Below, piece after piece: positions 8,363 to 16,748 of a DNA stretch of 45,943 nucleotides. Location: contig JAHBWG010000077.1 of assembly GCA_019637095.1 (NCBI GenBank), positions 1 through 45,943 on the forward strand, given 5' to 3'. Source of the stretch: Sandaracinaceae bacterium. Lineage in GTDB: Bacteria; Myxococcota_A; Polyangia; Polyangiales; Sandaracinaceae. The position numbers and the translations under genes are program-made. Below the pieces are notes generated by a model. It made no database searches and was not told where the DNA came from. It saw nothing but the letters and a program-made list of their open reading frames with translations. Each line of letters opens with the position of its first letter. Position 1 is the stretch's first letter.

Positions 8363-10093
8363 TCACTCGCAGCCGACCGAGCCGCTCTCCTCGACGCAGC
8401 GGCACGCGCCGCAGCCCTCGGTGCGCATCCGCCACGCGCCGTCGCAGCACTGGTAGCTCGCGGAGCACGCGGTGTGCGCGTAGCGCCCTCCGAAGCTGTG
8501 CGTGCACGCCATGCCCTCGGGCGGCGGCTCCCCGCCGTCCGCGATCGTCACGACGACACCCCGACTCTCCGTCCCGTCGCGCGCGATGCGGCTGATCGCC
8601 CAGCGCCCGCGCGAGAGCGTCGCGCTGCTCGCGAAGATCAGCCGCTCGATCCGGAACGCGCCGCCGACCTCGCGGTACGCCGCGAAGCAGCGCCCCTCGC
8701 CCGTCAACGTGACTTGCGATCCTGCGACCGTCACGCCGGGCGGCGAGGGCGCGGGCCCTCGATCGACGAGCGCCGGCGTCGCCGCGGGCGTCGCGTGGTG
8801 CGCGGCGAGCGCCGCGCGCACGCCCATCCGGTCCGTCGTGATCGGCCCGATGTGGTACTGGATGTTGCCGTGCGCGCGCGGCTCGTCGCGCACCAGCCGC
8901 AGCTGCGTGCGGATCTCCTCGAGCGACCAGGCGGCGGAGCTGCCGAGCTGCGCGAGGTAGTTGCCGACGACGAGCGTGCGCCCCGTCGCGTCGGCGCGCT
9001 CCGACCACCACTCGAGCAGGCGCGCGTAGTCCTGCGCGGTCTGCGTGGTCGGCCAGTAGAGCTGCGGCGCGATGTAGTCGACGTGGCCGCCCTCCATCCA
9101 CGCGAGCGGGTCGGCGAAGAGCGCCGCGTACTGATCGAGCCCGCGGATCCCGGGCGGCATGTCCGGCCGGTAGATCCCGAACGGCGAGATCCCGAAGCGC
9201 ACGTCGGGGCGCACCGCGCGCACGAGCTCGTGCACCTCGCGCACCATCGTGTTCACGTTCTGGCGCCGCCAGTCGGGGCGCGAGAGCCCGCCGCCGTACG
9301 CCGCGAACGTCGCGTCGTCGGGGAACGCGACGCCCGACTCGGGGTAGGGGTAGAAGTAGTCGTCGAAGTGCAGGCCGTCGAGGTCGTAGCGCGTGAGCAC
9401 GTCGCGGATCACCGCGAGGACGTGCGCGCGCCCCTCGGGGTTGCCGGGATCCATCCAGTGGAGCGAGCCGTAGCGCACGACGAGGTCCGGCCGCGCGTTG
9501 ACGATGTGCGTCGAGGCGGCCGCGGACGGCTCGCCCGAGACGAGCGCGCGGTACGGGTTCATCCACGCGTGCAGCTCGAGGCCCCGCGCGTGCGCGGCGT
9601 CGACCGCGTACGCGAGCGGGTCCCAGCCGGGGTCGCGCCCGGGCGTGCCGGTCAGGAAGCGGCTCCAGGGCTCGAGCTCCGAGCGGTAGAACGCGTCGCT
9701 CTCCGCGCGCACCTGCAGGAACACCGAGTTCATCCCCGCCGCGCGCGCCGTGTCGAGCAGCCCGTCGAGCTCGGCGCGCTGCGCGGCCGCGTCGAGCCGG
9801 CTCGAGCTCGGCCAGTTGATGTTGTAGACCGTCGCGATCCACACGCCGCGGATCTCGCGCGCGTGCGAGACCTCCACCGTCTCCACGCCGGGCCCCGCGT
9901 CGGGCGGCGCCGCGCCGTCCGGCGGCGCCGCGTCGGTCACCTGCGCGTCGGTCACCTGCGCGTCGGGCCCCGCGTCGCCCGCCGGCGCCGCCGCGTCGAG
10001 CCCTCCGTCGGCCGCGCCCTCGCCGTCACAGGCCGCGAGCGCGAGCGCGAGCGCCGCGAGCGTCCACCGCCTCGGCATCCGCGCAGCCGTCAT
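8363..10093 (-). CDS. Lipoprotein glycoside hydrolase-like protein, GHL10 family
   Basis: 576 residues. The ATG at 10093 overlaps the stop of the upstream hydroxylase gene (ATGA); a second ATG at 10078 would place the signal peptide WTLAALALALAAC at the N terminus. The lipobox is LAAC. A DAQVTDAQVTDA repeat linker follows. From about residue 80 to 400 it matches family-10 glycosyl-hydrolase-like proteins (GHL10/DUF187): EIRGVWIATVYNINWPS, GMNSVFLQVRAESDAFY, GLELHAWMNPYRAL, YDLDGLHFDDYFYPYP. These are TIM-barrel enzymes acting on sugar polymers at the cell surface. A cysteine-rich tail (ASYQCCDGAW, GCGACRCVEE) is an addition to the usual family length. The substrate is unknown. Confidence 0.88.
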   Translation of the reverse strand: MTAARMPRRWTLAALALALAACDGEGAADGGLDAAAPAGDAGPDAQVTDAQVTDAAPPDGAAPPDAGPGVETVEVSHAREIRGVWIATVYNINWPSSSRLDAAAQRAELDGLLDTARAAGMNSVFLQVRAESDAFYRSELEPWSRFLTGTPGRDPGWDPLAYAVDAAHARGLELHAWMNPYRALVSGEPSAAASTHIVNARPDLVVRYGSLHWMDPGNPEGRAHVLAVIRDVLTRYDLDGLHFDDYFYPYPESGVAFPDDATFAAYGGGLSRPDWRRQNVNTMVREVHELVRAVRPDVRFGISPFGIYRPDMPPGIRGLDQYAALFADPLAWMEGGHVDYIAPQLYWPTTQTAQDYARLLEWWSERADATGRTLVVGNYLAQLGSSAAWSLEEIRTQLRLVRDEPRAHGNIQYHIGPITTDRMGVRAALAAHHATPAATPALVDRGPAPSPPGVTVAGSQVTLTGEGRCFAAYREVGGAFRIERLIFASSATLSRGRWAISRIARDGTESRGVVVTIADGGEPPPEGMACTHSFGGRYAHTACSASYQCCDGAWRMRTEGCGACRCVEESGSVGCE

Positions 10094-10848
10094 CGGCGCA
10101 GCACCCCCTCGGGCACCTCGGCGCGCACCTCGCTCGACTCCGGGTCCTTGTACGTCCCGCCGAGCCGATCCCAGAGCGTGAAGAATTGCCCGAAATTGTA
10201 GTTGTCGTACCAGTGATGCACCGTGTGGTGCCCGGTGTAGTTGATCCCCTTCCACCGCACGAACGACACGCGGTCGTGGATCATCACCGCCCACACCGTC
10301 ACGAAGGCCACGAAGAAGAGGTACACCCCGACGTGCACCGGGAACAAGAACACGCAGAGGTGGTGCGCGAGCCCCTGCGCGAACGAGTCGAGCGGGTTGA
10401 ACGCCACGCCCACGAACGACGTCGGCTGCTTGAAGCTGTGGTGCGGCCGGTGGACGTACTTCCAGAGCGGGCCCCAGTGCAGGGCCCGGTGCACCCAGTA
10501 GATCATCGTCTCGGTGACCGCGAGGTAGATCCCGATGCTCGCGAACAGCCACGGCCAGCCGAAGTCCGAGACGTCGTAGTAGACCTCGCTCCACCCGTAC
10601 GCGACGGCGAGGTGGAACGGCGTCGTCAGCACGGCGTTGCCGAGCAGCGAGACGGCGGACCACGAGAGCGCGCTCTTGATCTGGACCGGATCCTCGACGT
10701 AGCGCGGGTGGTAACGCTCCTTGCGCCATCGAAAGAAGTAGAAGTACGACAGCGTCGAGAGCAGCCCGTAGAACGTCAGCCCCCCGACCACCAGGCCGAG
10801 GAACGTCGTGAGGGGGTGGGTCGGGAGACCGAGAAGCTCGGTGAGCAA
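10090..10848 (-). CDS. Fatty acid hydroxylase / sterol desaturase family membrane protein
   Basis: 252 residues, ATG start at 10848. It has several hydrophobic helices and the histidine clusters that bind the di-iron centre of this superfamily: WVHRALH, YVHRPHHSF, AHHLCVF and GHHTVHHWYDNYNFG. The C terminus (FFTLWDRLGGTYKDPE) is typical. These enzymes use oxygen to hydroxylate or desaturate lipid chains or sterol rings in the membrane. It lies 7 bases after the Rieske oxygenase gene and overlaps the GHL10 lipoprotein gene by 4 bases, so all three are probably cotranscribed. Substrate unknown; the Rieske partner makes a sterol or polycyclic lipid worth considering. Confidence 0.9.
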   Translation of the reverse strand: MLTELLGLPTHPLTTFLGLVVGGLTFYGLLSTLSYFYFFRWRKERYHPRYVEDPVQIKSALSWSAVSLLGNAVLTTPFHLAVAYGWSEVYYDVSDFGWPWLFASIGIYLAVTETMIYWVHRALHWGPLWKYVHRPHHSFKQPTSFVGVAFNPLDSFAQGLAHHLCVFLFPVHVGVYLFFVAFVTVWAVMIHDRVSFVRWKGINYTGHHTVHHWYDNYNFGQFFTLWDRLGGTYKDPESSEVRAEVPEGVLRR

Positions 10849-10855
10849 GGCGAGT

Positions 10856-11851
10856 TCACTCCGCGGCGTCGGCGATGGCCAGCTCCGGGTAGAACTGGCG
10901 GGCCCAGCGCCGGTACTTCCCGACGGGGCCGTCCCCCTCGGCCAGCGCGGGCGGGTGGACGTAGCGCTTGTTGGCCCAGATGTCGAAGTCCTGGCTCACG
11001 TCGTTCTCGTAGTTGCGGATCATCGCCGGCCCGACGAGCCGGTCGAGCAGGCGCGCCGGGAGCCGTCGCAGCGCGGAGACGAACCGGAAGCTCATCGCGA
11101 TGCGCAGCGTGATGGTGTCGCCGTCGGTCGGGGTCGCGAAGACGTACTGCCGGGTCTGCATCCCGTGCGAGGGCACGTCGACCTCGACGAACGAGTAGCC
11201 CAGGCCCCACACGTGGATGTGGAAGCGCGCGTCGATCGTGGGCGTCCCGCGCACCAGCGGCCGGCGCGACATGCGATAGCGCGTCGTCAGGTACGGGCCG
11301 TCCGTGTGGAGCGGGTCGATCACGGCCACGTCCTCGTAGCCGTGCACGACGGAGAGGTGTCCGAGGTCGACGCTGTTCTCGGTCGTCTCCTGCGGGTGGC
11401 TGCGCAGGCCCGTCCACGTCTTGGTGCGGAGCGGCGAGAACGCCTCGAGATCGTGCGGCGGGACGTCGAAGCTCGGCGCGCCGGGGCCGCACCACGCGAA
11501 CACGCCGCCGCAGCGCTCGACGACCGGGAACGCCTCGCCCCTGCAGCGCGGGGGCGGGCGCGTCCCGTACCCGGTCGCGACGCACTCGCCCGCCGCGTCG
11601 AACCGGAACGCGTGCATCGGGCAGCGCACGCTCTCGCCCTCGACCGTGCCGCCGTGGCCGAGGTGCGCGCCCATGTGCGGGCAGAACGCGTCGAGCAGCG
11701 CCGGCCTCCCCGAGGCGGAGCGGAACAGCACCGCCTCGCGCCCGAACACCGTGACCGGGCGCACCTCGCCGACGGCGAGCTCGCTCGAGAAGGCGACGCA
11801 GTACCAGCCGGTGGGGAACGGCGAGAAGGGGAAGCGGTTCGGGCCCGTCAT
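10856..11851 (-). CDS. Rieske [2Fe-2S] non-heme iron oxygenase
   Basis: 331 residues from ATG 11851. The Rieske cluster ligands are C57-P-H59 and C77-x2-H80 (FCPHMGAHLGHGG then RCPMHAFRF). A C-terminal catalytic domain carries the iron triad region SVDLGHLSVVHGYEDV: D162, H165, H170. This is the alpha-subunit type of ring-hydroxylating oxygenases, which also includes steroid ketohydroxylases and the cholesterol 7-desaturases DAF-36/Neverland. No ferredoxin or reductase gene is adjacent, so electrons must come from elsewhere. It is followed at 7 bases by the membrane hydroxylase gene, suggesting successive oxidations of one lipid. Confidence 0.9.
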   Translation of the reverse strand: MTGPNRFPFSPFPTGWYCVAFSSELAVGEVRPVTVFGREAVLFRSASGRPALLDAFCPHMGAHLGHGGTVEGESVRCPMHAFRFDAAGECVATGYGTRPPPRCRGEAFPVVERCGGVFAWCGPGAPSFDVPPHDLEAFSPLRTKTWTGLRSHPQETTENSVDLGHLSVVHGYEDVAVIDPLHTDGPYLTTRYRMSRRPLVRGTPTIDARFHIHVWGLGYSFVEVDVPSHGMQTRQYVFATPTDGDTITLRIAMSFRFVSALRRLPARLLDRLVGPAMIRNYENDVSQDFDIWANKRYVHPPALAEGDGPVGKYRRWARQFYPELAIADAAE

Positions 11852-11883
11852 GCTCGGCAGTACGAGAGAGTAGCCGAGCCGGG

Positions 11884-13095
11884 TCACCGACGGAACGCGC
11901 GTCGGAGCGACTCGCTGTTGGCGTTCACGCTGAGCGGCAACCCGAGGGCGCGGGTCCGCTCCACCGCCGGCTCGAACGCGGCGCGCTCCCGCGCGAGCCG
12001 CAGGCTCGGCCGGTTGAACACCACCACCCGCTCGCGCGCGATCGCGGCGCGGTCGAGCTCCTCGAGGAACGCGGGCAGCCGATCCGAGGCGTCCTCGACG
12101 ACCTCGGTCCCCTCTCGGATCGGCCCGCCGACCCACACCCAGACGCGCGGCCCCGTCGAGCCGCGCGGCACGAGCGCCTCGAGCACGGTGACCGCCCGGC
12201 GCCGCTCGCTCGCCTCGCGCAGGTCGTAGCGCTCGAGCGCCAGGTCTCCGTCGGCGAGCCGCCGCGCCAGCACCGCGTCGCGCACCATCGTCAACACGGC
12301 TCGAGAGACCTCGCGGCCCCAGATCGGGAACCCCTTCTGCTCGTCGCGCCGCTCGTGCTCGTTCGGGTTCTCGACCGCGAGCACCACCACGCGCTCGCGC
12401 CGCAGCGCCTCGCCGAAGTACGCGCGGTCGCTCGCCGCGATCCGCTCTGCGCCCGCCTCCGCGACCGCGCGCGCGCCGCGCGGCGCCGCGTCGATCAGGG
12501 CCTGCGCCTCGCGCGCGAGCGCGTGCACGTTGCGCCGCGCGTTGTCCGTCTGCGCGCGCTCGCTCGCGCTCGCGCCGGCGAGCGGGCGCCGCGCGGTCTC
12601 GAAGAGCCGCCTGCTCCCCGGGAAGCTGCCGAACATCGCCGCCTCGCTCGCGAGCGCGGCCCAGGCCGCGTCGTCGTCGAGCGCGGGGCGCGCCACGCCG
12701 CGGAGCGCGATCCCCGCCGCCGCGTCGGCCGCCGCCGCCGTCACCCAGTTCGCCGGCATCATCAGCGCGCAGGCGCGGTGCTCGACCGGGTGGTCCTGCT
12801 GCGAGAACAGCGCGTCGCGCAGCACGAACAGCCCGCGCACCCGCGCCGCGATCGCCCGCTGCCGCCGCGCGTTCTCGCACCCGCTCTCGGGGCGCGGATC
12901 GAACGGGCCGCGCATCGAGCGGTTGTTGCTCTCGTAGTAGAGGTTCGAGAAGAGCCAGCCGCTCCCGCCGCCCGCGCGCGGCACGAGGTGCGCGTAGCGC
13001 TCGGGCGCCACCTGATTGCGCGGCTGCCCGAGCGCGCTCGCGCTCGCGAGCAAGAGGCACGAGACGGTGGCGGCGAAGGATCTCACGGACCGCAT
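11884..13095 (-). CDS. Secreted protein of unknown family
   Basis: 403 residues, ATG 13095. The N terminus AATVSCLLLASASALGQ is a signal peptide. The mature protein contains WLFSNLYYESNNRSM, a pair of cysteines (GCENARR, RACALMM) and several patches typical of an alpha/beta fold (RERVVVLAVENPNEH, GPRVWVWVGGP, RERVVVFNRPSL). I do not recognise the family. It is the first gene of the minus-strand group that continues 32 bases later into the Rieske gene, so it may act with the oxygenase and hydroxylase at the envelope. It is divergent from the M15-like peptidase gene. Confidence 0.7.
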   Translation of the reverse strand: MRSVRSFAATVSCLLLASASALGQPRNQVAPERYAHLVPRAGGGSGWLFSNLYYESNNRSMRGPFDPRPESGCENARRQRAIAARVRGLFVLRDALFSQQDHPVEHRACALMMPANWVTAAAADAAAGIALRGVARPALDDDAAWAALASEAAMFGSFPGSRRLFETARRPLAGASASERAQTDNARRNVHALAREAQALIDAAPRGARAVAEAGAERIAASDRAYFGEALRRERVVVLAVENPNEHERRDEQKGFPIWGREVSRAVLTMVRDAVLARRLADGDLALERYDLREASERRRAVTVLEALVPRGSTGPRVWVWVGGPIREGTEVVEDASDRLPAFLEELDRAAIARERVVVFNRPSLRLARERAAFEPAVERTRALGLPLSVNANSESLRRAFRR

Positions 13096-13135
13096 GATGC
13101 TCCCTTACGGCGCCCGGGACGCGCCGTGTTCCGCC

Positions 13136-13180
13136 GATCTTCGGCGCACCGGTCTTCGGCGTCCCGATCTTCGGCGCCCG
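13136..13180. repeat. 15-bp tandem repeat in divergent intergenic region
   Basis: Three copies of a 15-base unit with consensus GATCTTCGGCGYMCC begin at 13136, 13151 and 13166. They lie in the 283-base gap between divergent genes starting at 13095 (minus) and 13379 (plus). A 15-base spacing places copies at about one and a half helix turns, so a protein array is less obvious than slippage. The rest of this gap shows no gene. Confidence 0.7.
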
Positions 13181-13378
13181 TACGGCGGCGGCGCCACCCC
13201 TCGGAGCGCGGCGCGCGCCGGATCGGGCCCGTCCACGTTCTGTTCGCCGCGTCGTGCCGCATCCGCACGCCCGGGAGCCCTGCGCGAGCGCGCCCCGCCG
13301 GCGGGCTGCGATCTCGAGTCCGCACCGTGCTCCGCGCGCGCGCCCGGCGCGCCGCTTGCGTCACGTGCGCGCACCACG

Positions 13379-14734
13379 ATGTACCGCCCCGCTTCGACCC
13401 TGCTCGCGCTCCTCTGTGCCTCCTGCGTCTGTGCCTCCTGCGTCGCCCCCACGGGCGACGCGAGCGATCTCGCCTCGCACGAGCACGCTCTCGCGCACCC
13501 GGGCCCGTGGGTCATCCCGCCCGACACCCTCGCCGTCGGCGACACGCAGTACGTCTCCTACACCGGCGCCGGCCCGTGGGTCGGCGAGAGCGGCTGTGGC
13601 GGCAACCTCCTCGCGGGCACCGCCCAGGTCCGCGACTGGCTGCGCCTCGCGTTCCCGCAGATCCGCAGCATCGGGGGCTACTCGTGCCGGCCGATCAACG
13701 GCGACAGCTCCACGATGAGCGTCCACGCCACCGGCCGCGCGCTCGACATCATGCTCCCGCTCGACGCGGGCGACGCCGACAACGATCTCGGCGACCCGAT
13801 CGGCAACTACCTCATCGAGCACGCCCAGGAGATGGGCATCCAGTTCATCATCTGGGATCGCTGGACCTGGAGCGCGAGCCGCACGGCCGGCGCCAAGGGT
13901 CGCTCGTACGGCGGCGCGCACCCGCACCACGACCACCTCCACGTCGAGCTGAGCACGGAGGCCGCCGCGATGCGCACGCCCTGGTTCTCGGGCCCGCGCC
14001 CGCTGCCCGACCAGCGCTGCGGCACGCTCGCGGTGGCGGGCGGCGTCGTCGACGACACCGACGACTGCTTCACCGCCTACGGCCCCGCCACCTACTGGCG
14101 CACCGAGCCCGTCGGGCACGGCGGCTCCATGCGCTGGACCAACGCCTACCGCGGCACCAACCCGAGCAACTGGGCGCGCTGGCGCCTCGACCTCGAGGAG
14201 GGCGGCGAGTACGCGGTCGAGGTCTACGCGCAGCCGCCGTTCGCCGTCCACACGGCCACCCGCTACGTCCTCGCGCACGGCGACGTCGAGCACCAGATCC
14301 TCGTCGACCTCACCGGCGCCGAGGGGTGGGTGCGCCTGGGCACGTTCTCCTTCGCGCCCGGCGCGGGGCAGCACCTCAGCGTCTACGACAACAGCCCCGC
14401 CGACGTCGCCTCGAACCAGCACATCCCCGCGGACGCGGTCCGCCTCGTCCGCGTCGATCGCGGCGCGCCGACCGACCCGACGGAGCCGACCGACCCGACC
14501 GACCCGACCGACCCGACGGATCCCGGCCCGCGCGTGATCGACGTGCGCGAGCTCCCGCTGCGCCCCCTCGCCCCGATCTTCGGCGGCGATCCCGCGATCG
14601 ACGACGACCCGATGGAGCCGCGCGGGCCCGGCGGCACGCTCACCGGCACGTGCGCCGCGAGCCCCGGCGCGCGCGCGCTCCCGGCGCCGCTCTTCGCGCT
14701 GCTCGCGCTGGCCCTCGTCGCGCGCCGCCGTTGA
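13379..14734 (+). CDS. Secreted M15-like peptidase with golvesin-like domain and MYXO-CTERM tail
   Basis: 451 residues. The signal peptide STLLALLCASCVCASCV carries a possible lipobox. Residues about 40-200 hold a zinc-peptidase pattern of the M15/D,D-carboxypeptidase kind: STMSVHATGRALDIM (His and Asp ligands) and HHDHLHVEL (third ligand). Residues about 220-360 resemble the golvesin C-terminal-like beta domain (TEPVGHGGSMRWTNAYRG, VYAQPPFAVHTATRYVL). A (TDP)n linker from an imperfect repeat follows (about 14470-14520). The C terminus GTCAASPGARALPAP plus a hydrophobic helix and RRR is a MYXO-CTERM sorting tail, indicating processing and surface display. It probably cuts or remodels peptidoglycan peptides. 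Upstream of the plus-strand FadL gene. Confidence 0.85.
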   Translation: MYRPASTLLALLCASCVCASCVAPTGDASDLASHEHALAHPGPWVIPPDTLAVGDTQYVSYTGAGPWVGESGCGGNLLAGTAQVRDWLRLAFPQIRSIGGYSCRPINGDSSTMSVHATGRALDIMLPLDAGDADNDLGDPIGNYLIEHAQEMGIQFIIWDRWTWSASRTAGAKGRSYGGAHPHHDHLHVELSTEAAAMRTPWFSGPRPLPDQRCGTLAVAGGVVDDTDDCFTAYGPATYWRTEPVGHGGSMRWTNAYRGTNPSNWARWRLDLEEGGEYAVEVYAQPPFAVHTATRYVLAHGDVEHQILVDLTGAEGWVRLGTFSFAPGAGQHLSVYDNSPADVASNQHIPADAVRLVRVDRGAPTDPTEPTDPTDPTDPTDPGPRVIDVRELPLRPLAPIFGGDPAIDDDPMEPRGPGGTLTGTCAASPGARALPAPLFALLALALVARRR

Positions 14735-14799
14735 GTCCGCGACCGCGCGCGGCGCCGCCTCGCGTGGCAGATCGCGCACGTGCGTGACACCGTCGGGCC

Positions 14800-16116
14800 G
14801 TGCGCCGCGTCCTCGCTCTGGTGATCGCGCTCCTCGCCGTCCCCGCGGCGGCGCGCGCGGGCAACGACGACGGCGTGCTGCTCGGCAACCAGGCGGCGAT
14901 GACCGGCGGCGCCGTCGCGGCGACGATCACCGACGGAACGGCCATCTGGTACAACCCCGCCGGCCTCGCGGGGATGCGCCGCGACGCCGTGGACGTCGGC
15001 GGCAACGCCTTCCAGGTCCGCGCGGCGGAGGAGGGCGGCCTGATCTCGTCGACGACCGGCGAGTCGAACGACGGCGGCTACCTCGAGCTCTTGTCGATCC
15101 CCACCGCGTCGACCATCGCGCGCCGGCTCGAGCCCGGCCTCGTCCTCGCGTTCGGCGTGTTCGCCTCGCGCTTCTCGCAGCACACGACCCGCACCGGCCT
15201 CGACGCCGGTGACGACCCGCACACCGCGCGCTGGTCGCTCAGCGCCACCGAGTTCAGCGCGACCTACCACGCGGGCGGCGGCCTCGGCATCCGCCTCGAC
15301 GATCACGTGCGCATCGGCGTCTCGCTCTTCGGCGTCTACCGCGAGCGCTCCGACACGTTCCAGAGCGCCGGCGCGTTCTCGCTCGCCGACCGCACCCGCT
15401 TGCAGGCCCGCGGCGGCATCTTCCAGCTCCGCAGCCTGGGGACCGAGCTCGGCGTCGGCGTCCAGTGGCAGCCGCACGACGACTTCGTCCTCGGCCTCAC
15501 CTTCCGCAGCCCGAGCTTCGAGATCTTCACGCAGGTCCGCTCGACCACGACCGCGATCGACGTCACCGTCGAAGGCACCGACCCGGGCACGTTCACCTTC
15601 GTCCCCGAAGACACCGAGAGCCTCGCCCCCGGCTTCGCCGTCCTCACCGGCGGGCGCTTCAACATCGCGCTCGCGCACCGCTTCGAGCGCGGGTGGATCG
15701 CGCTCGAGGTCGACCTCCAGCCCGCGCTGCAGCTCGACGGCGTCCTCTCTCGCCGCTTCGTGTGGAACGTCCGCGCCGGTGGTCGCTTCGAGGTCGACGA
15801 CAACCTCGGGATCGGCTTCGGCGCGTTCACCGATCACTCCGAGCTCCACCCGATCGACGAGCTCGGCCAGACCCGCGTCGACTTCTACGGGCTGAGCGCG
15901 GGCCTCGAGTACCGGAGCGGACACCGGCTCGCGGACAACGAGCGCTCGAGCAACCTCGTGTTCAGCACCACCGTGGGCCTGCGCTACGCGGTCGGGTTCG
16001 GCGAGGTCGGCGGGCTCTTGTTCGATCCGCGCGGCGGGGTGACGCGCGACACGGTCGCGGTCGACACGACGATCCACGAGCTCGGCCTCCACATCGGATC
16101 GGGCCTGTATTTCTGA
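14800..16116 (+). CDS. Outer-membrane protein, FadL/OMPP1-like transport family
   Basis: 438 residues from GTG 14800. The signal peptide VLALVIALLAVPAAARA leads to the family's N-terminal hatch region (TDGTAIWYNPAGLAGM, close to the classic NPAxL motif of FadL/TodX). The rest alternates polar and hydrophobic residues as in a beta barrel (GLVLAFGVFASRFSQ, FVLGLTFRSPSF, LGIGFGAFTDHSEL) and ends in an aromatic residue (GSGLYF), as outer-membrane barrels do. These proteins let hydrophobic molecules such as fatty acids enter. It lies 65 bases after the peptidase gene. Cargo unknown. Confidence 0.85.
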   Translation: MRRVLALVIALLAVPAAARAGNDDGVLLGNQAAMTGGAVAATITDGTAIWYNPAGLAGMRRDAVDVGGNAFQVRAAEEGGLISSTTGESNDGGYLELLSIPTASTIARRLEPGLVLAFGVFASRFSQHTTRTGLDAGDDPHTARWSLSATEFSATYHAGGGLGIRLDDHVRIGVSLFGVYRERSDTFQSAGAFSLADRTRLQARGGIFQLRSLGTELGVGVQWQPHDDFVLGLTFRSPSFEIFTQVRSTTTAIDVTVEGTDPGTFTFVPEDTESLAPGFAVLTGGRFNIALAHRFERGWIALEVDLQPALQLDGVLSRRFVWNVRAGGRFEVDDNLGIGFGAFTDHSELHPIDELGQTRVDFYGLSAGLEYRSGHRLADNERSSNLVFSTTVGLRYAVGFGEVGGLLFDPRGGVTRDTVAVDTTIHELGLHIGSGLYF

Positions 16117-16197
16117 CGAGGACGCGCTCCGTGCGCGGACGTTGACCCCGATCGAGCGCGGGAGGACAATCCGCGGCACCTACCTGGGAGATCTTCG

Positions 16198-16728
16198 ATG
16201 CGTACCCTCGTCGCCGGTGTCGTCGCGTGCTCGCTGAGCTTGGTCGGTTGTCTCAATGGGAGCCCGAGCGACGTGAGCGCGTCGACGTGGAACATCTGCT
16301 GTGGCGCGAATTGCTGCTGCATCCCGGGCGCGGGGCCGCTCCGCACGGGTGATCTGAATCCGGCGAACCCGTGCGAGCGCTGCGACCCGAGCCGCACGCC
16401 GCGCGAGTGGACCGCGGTGCCCGACTGCGACGCCGGGATGCCCGGCGAGACCGACGCGGGCAGCGTCGAGGAGGACGCGGGGACGCCGGGCGCCGACGCC
16501 GGCGGGCCGCCGATGATGACGGACGGCGGCGCGCCGCCGGTCGGGACGGACGCGGGCACGCCGCCGGTCGGGACGGACGCGGGCACGCCGCCCGTCGGGA
16601 CGGACGCGGGCACCGGCGACGGCGGCGGTGACGGCTGCCGCGCGGCGCCGGGCGCGCCGGCGGGCCCGGTCGGGCTCGCCCTGTTCGCGGCGGCGGCGGC
16701 GCTCTTCGCCGCGCGTCGCCGGCGCTGA
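16198..16728 (+). CDS. Small lipoprotein with a C-terminal MYXO-CTERM-like tail
   Basis: 176 residues from ATG 16198, with GGGAG seven bases upstream. The N terminus LVAGVVACSLSLVGC has a lipobox (LVGC). A short cysteine cluster follows (WNICCGANCCC, CERCDPS), and then a Gly/Asp/Ala/Pro linker including three 27-bp repeats (16534-16614) coding for PPVGTDAGT. The C terminus is GCRAAPGAPAGPVG followed by a hydrophobic helix and RRRR, which fits MYXO-CTERM. Having both an N-terminal lipid anchor and a C-terminal sorting tail is unusual. No function can be assigned. Confidence 0.75.
   Translation: MRTLVAGVVACSLSLVGCLNGSPSDVSASTWNICCGANCCCIPGAGPLRTGDLNPANPCERCDPSRTPREWTAVPDCDAGMPGETDAGSVEEDAGTPGADAGGPPMMTDGGAPPVGTDAGTPPVGTDAGTPPVGTDAGTGDGGGDGCRAAPGAPAGPVGLALFAAAAALFAARRRR
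16534..16614 (+). repeat. 27-bp tandem repeat, three copies, in lipoprotein linker
   Basis: Copies begin at 16534, 16561 and 16588 with only one or two substitutions. Each adds nine residues (PPVGTDAGT) to the linker. It is probably prone to slippage. Confidence 0.85.
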
Positions 16729-16748
16729 GCGGGCGACGCGCTCGCTCA
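16726..16748. terminator. Hairpin spanning both stop codons of convergent genes
   Basis: TGAGCGGGCG (16726-16735) pairs with CGCTCGCTCA (16739-16748) with one mismatch around the loop ACG. The first arm begins with the stop codon of the plus-strand lipoprotein and the second arm ends with the stop codon of the minus-strand lipase. There is no T-run. Confidence 0.5.
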
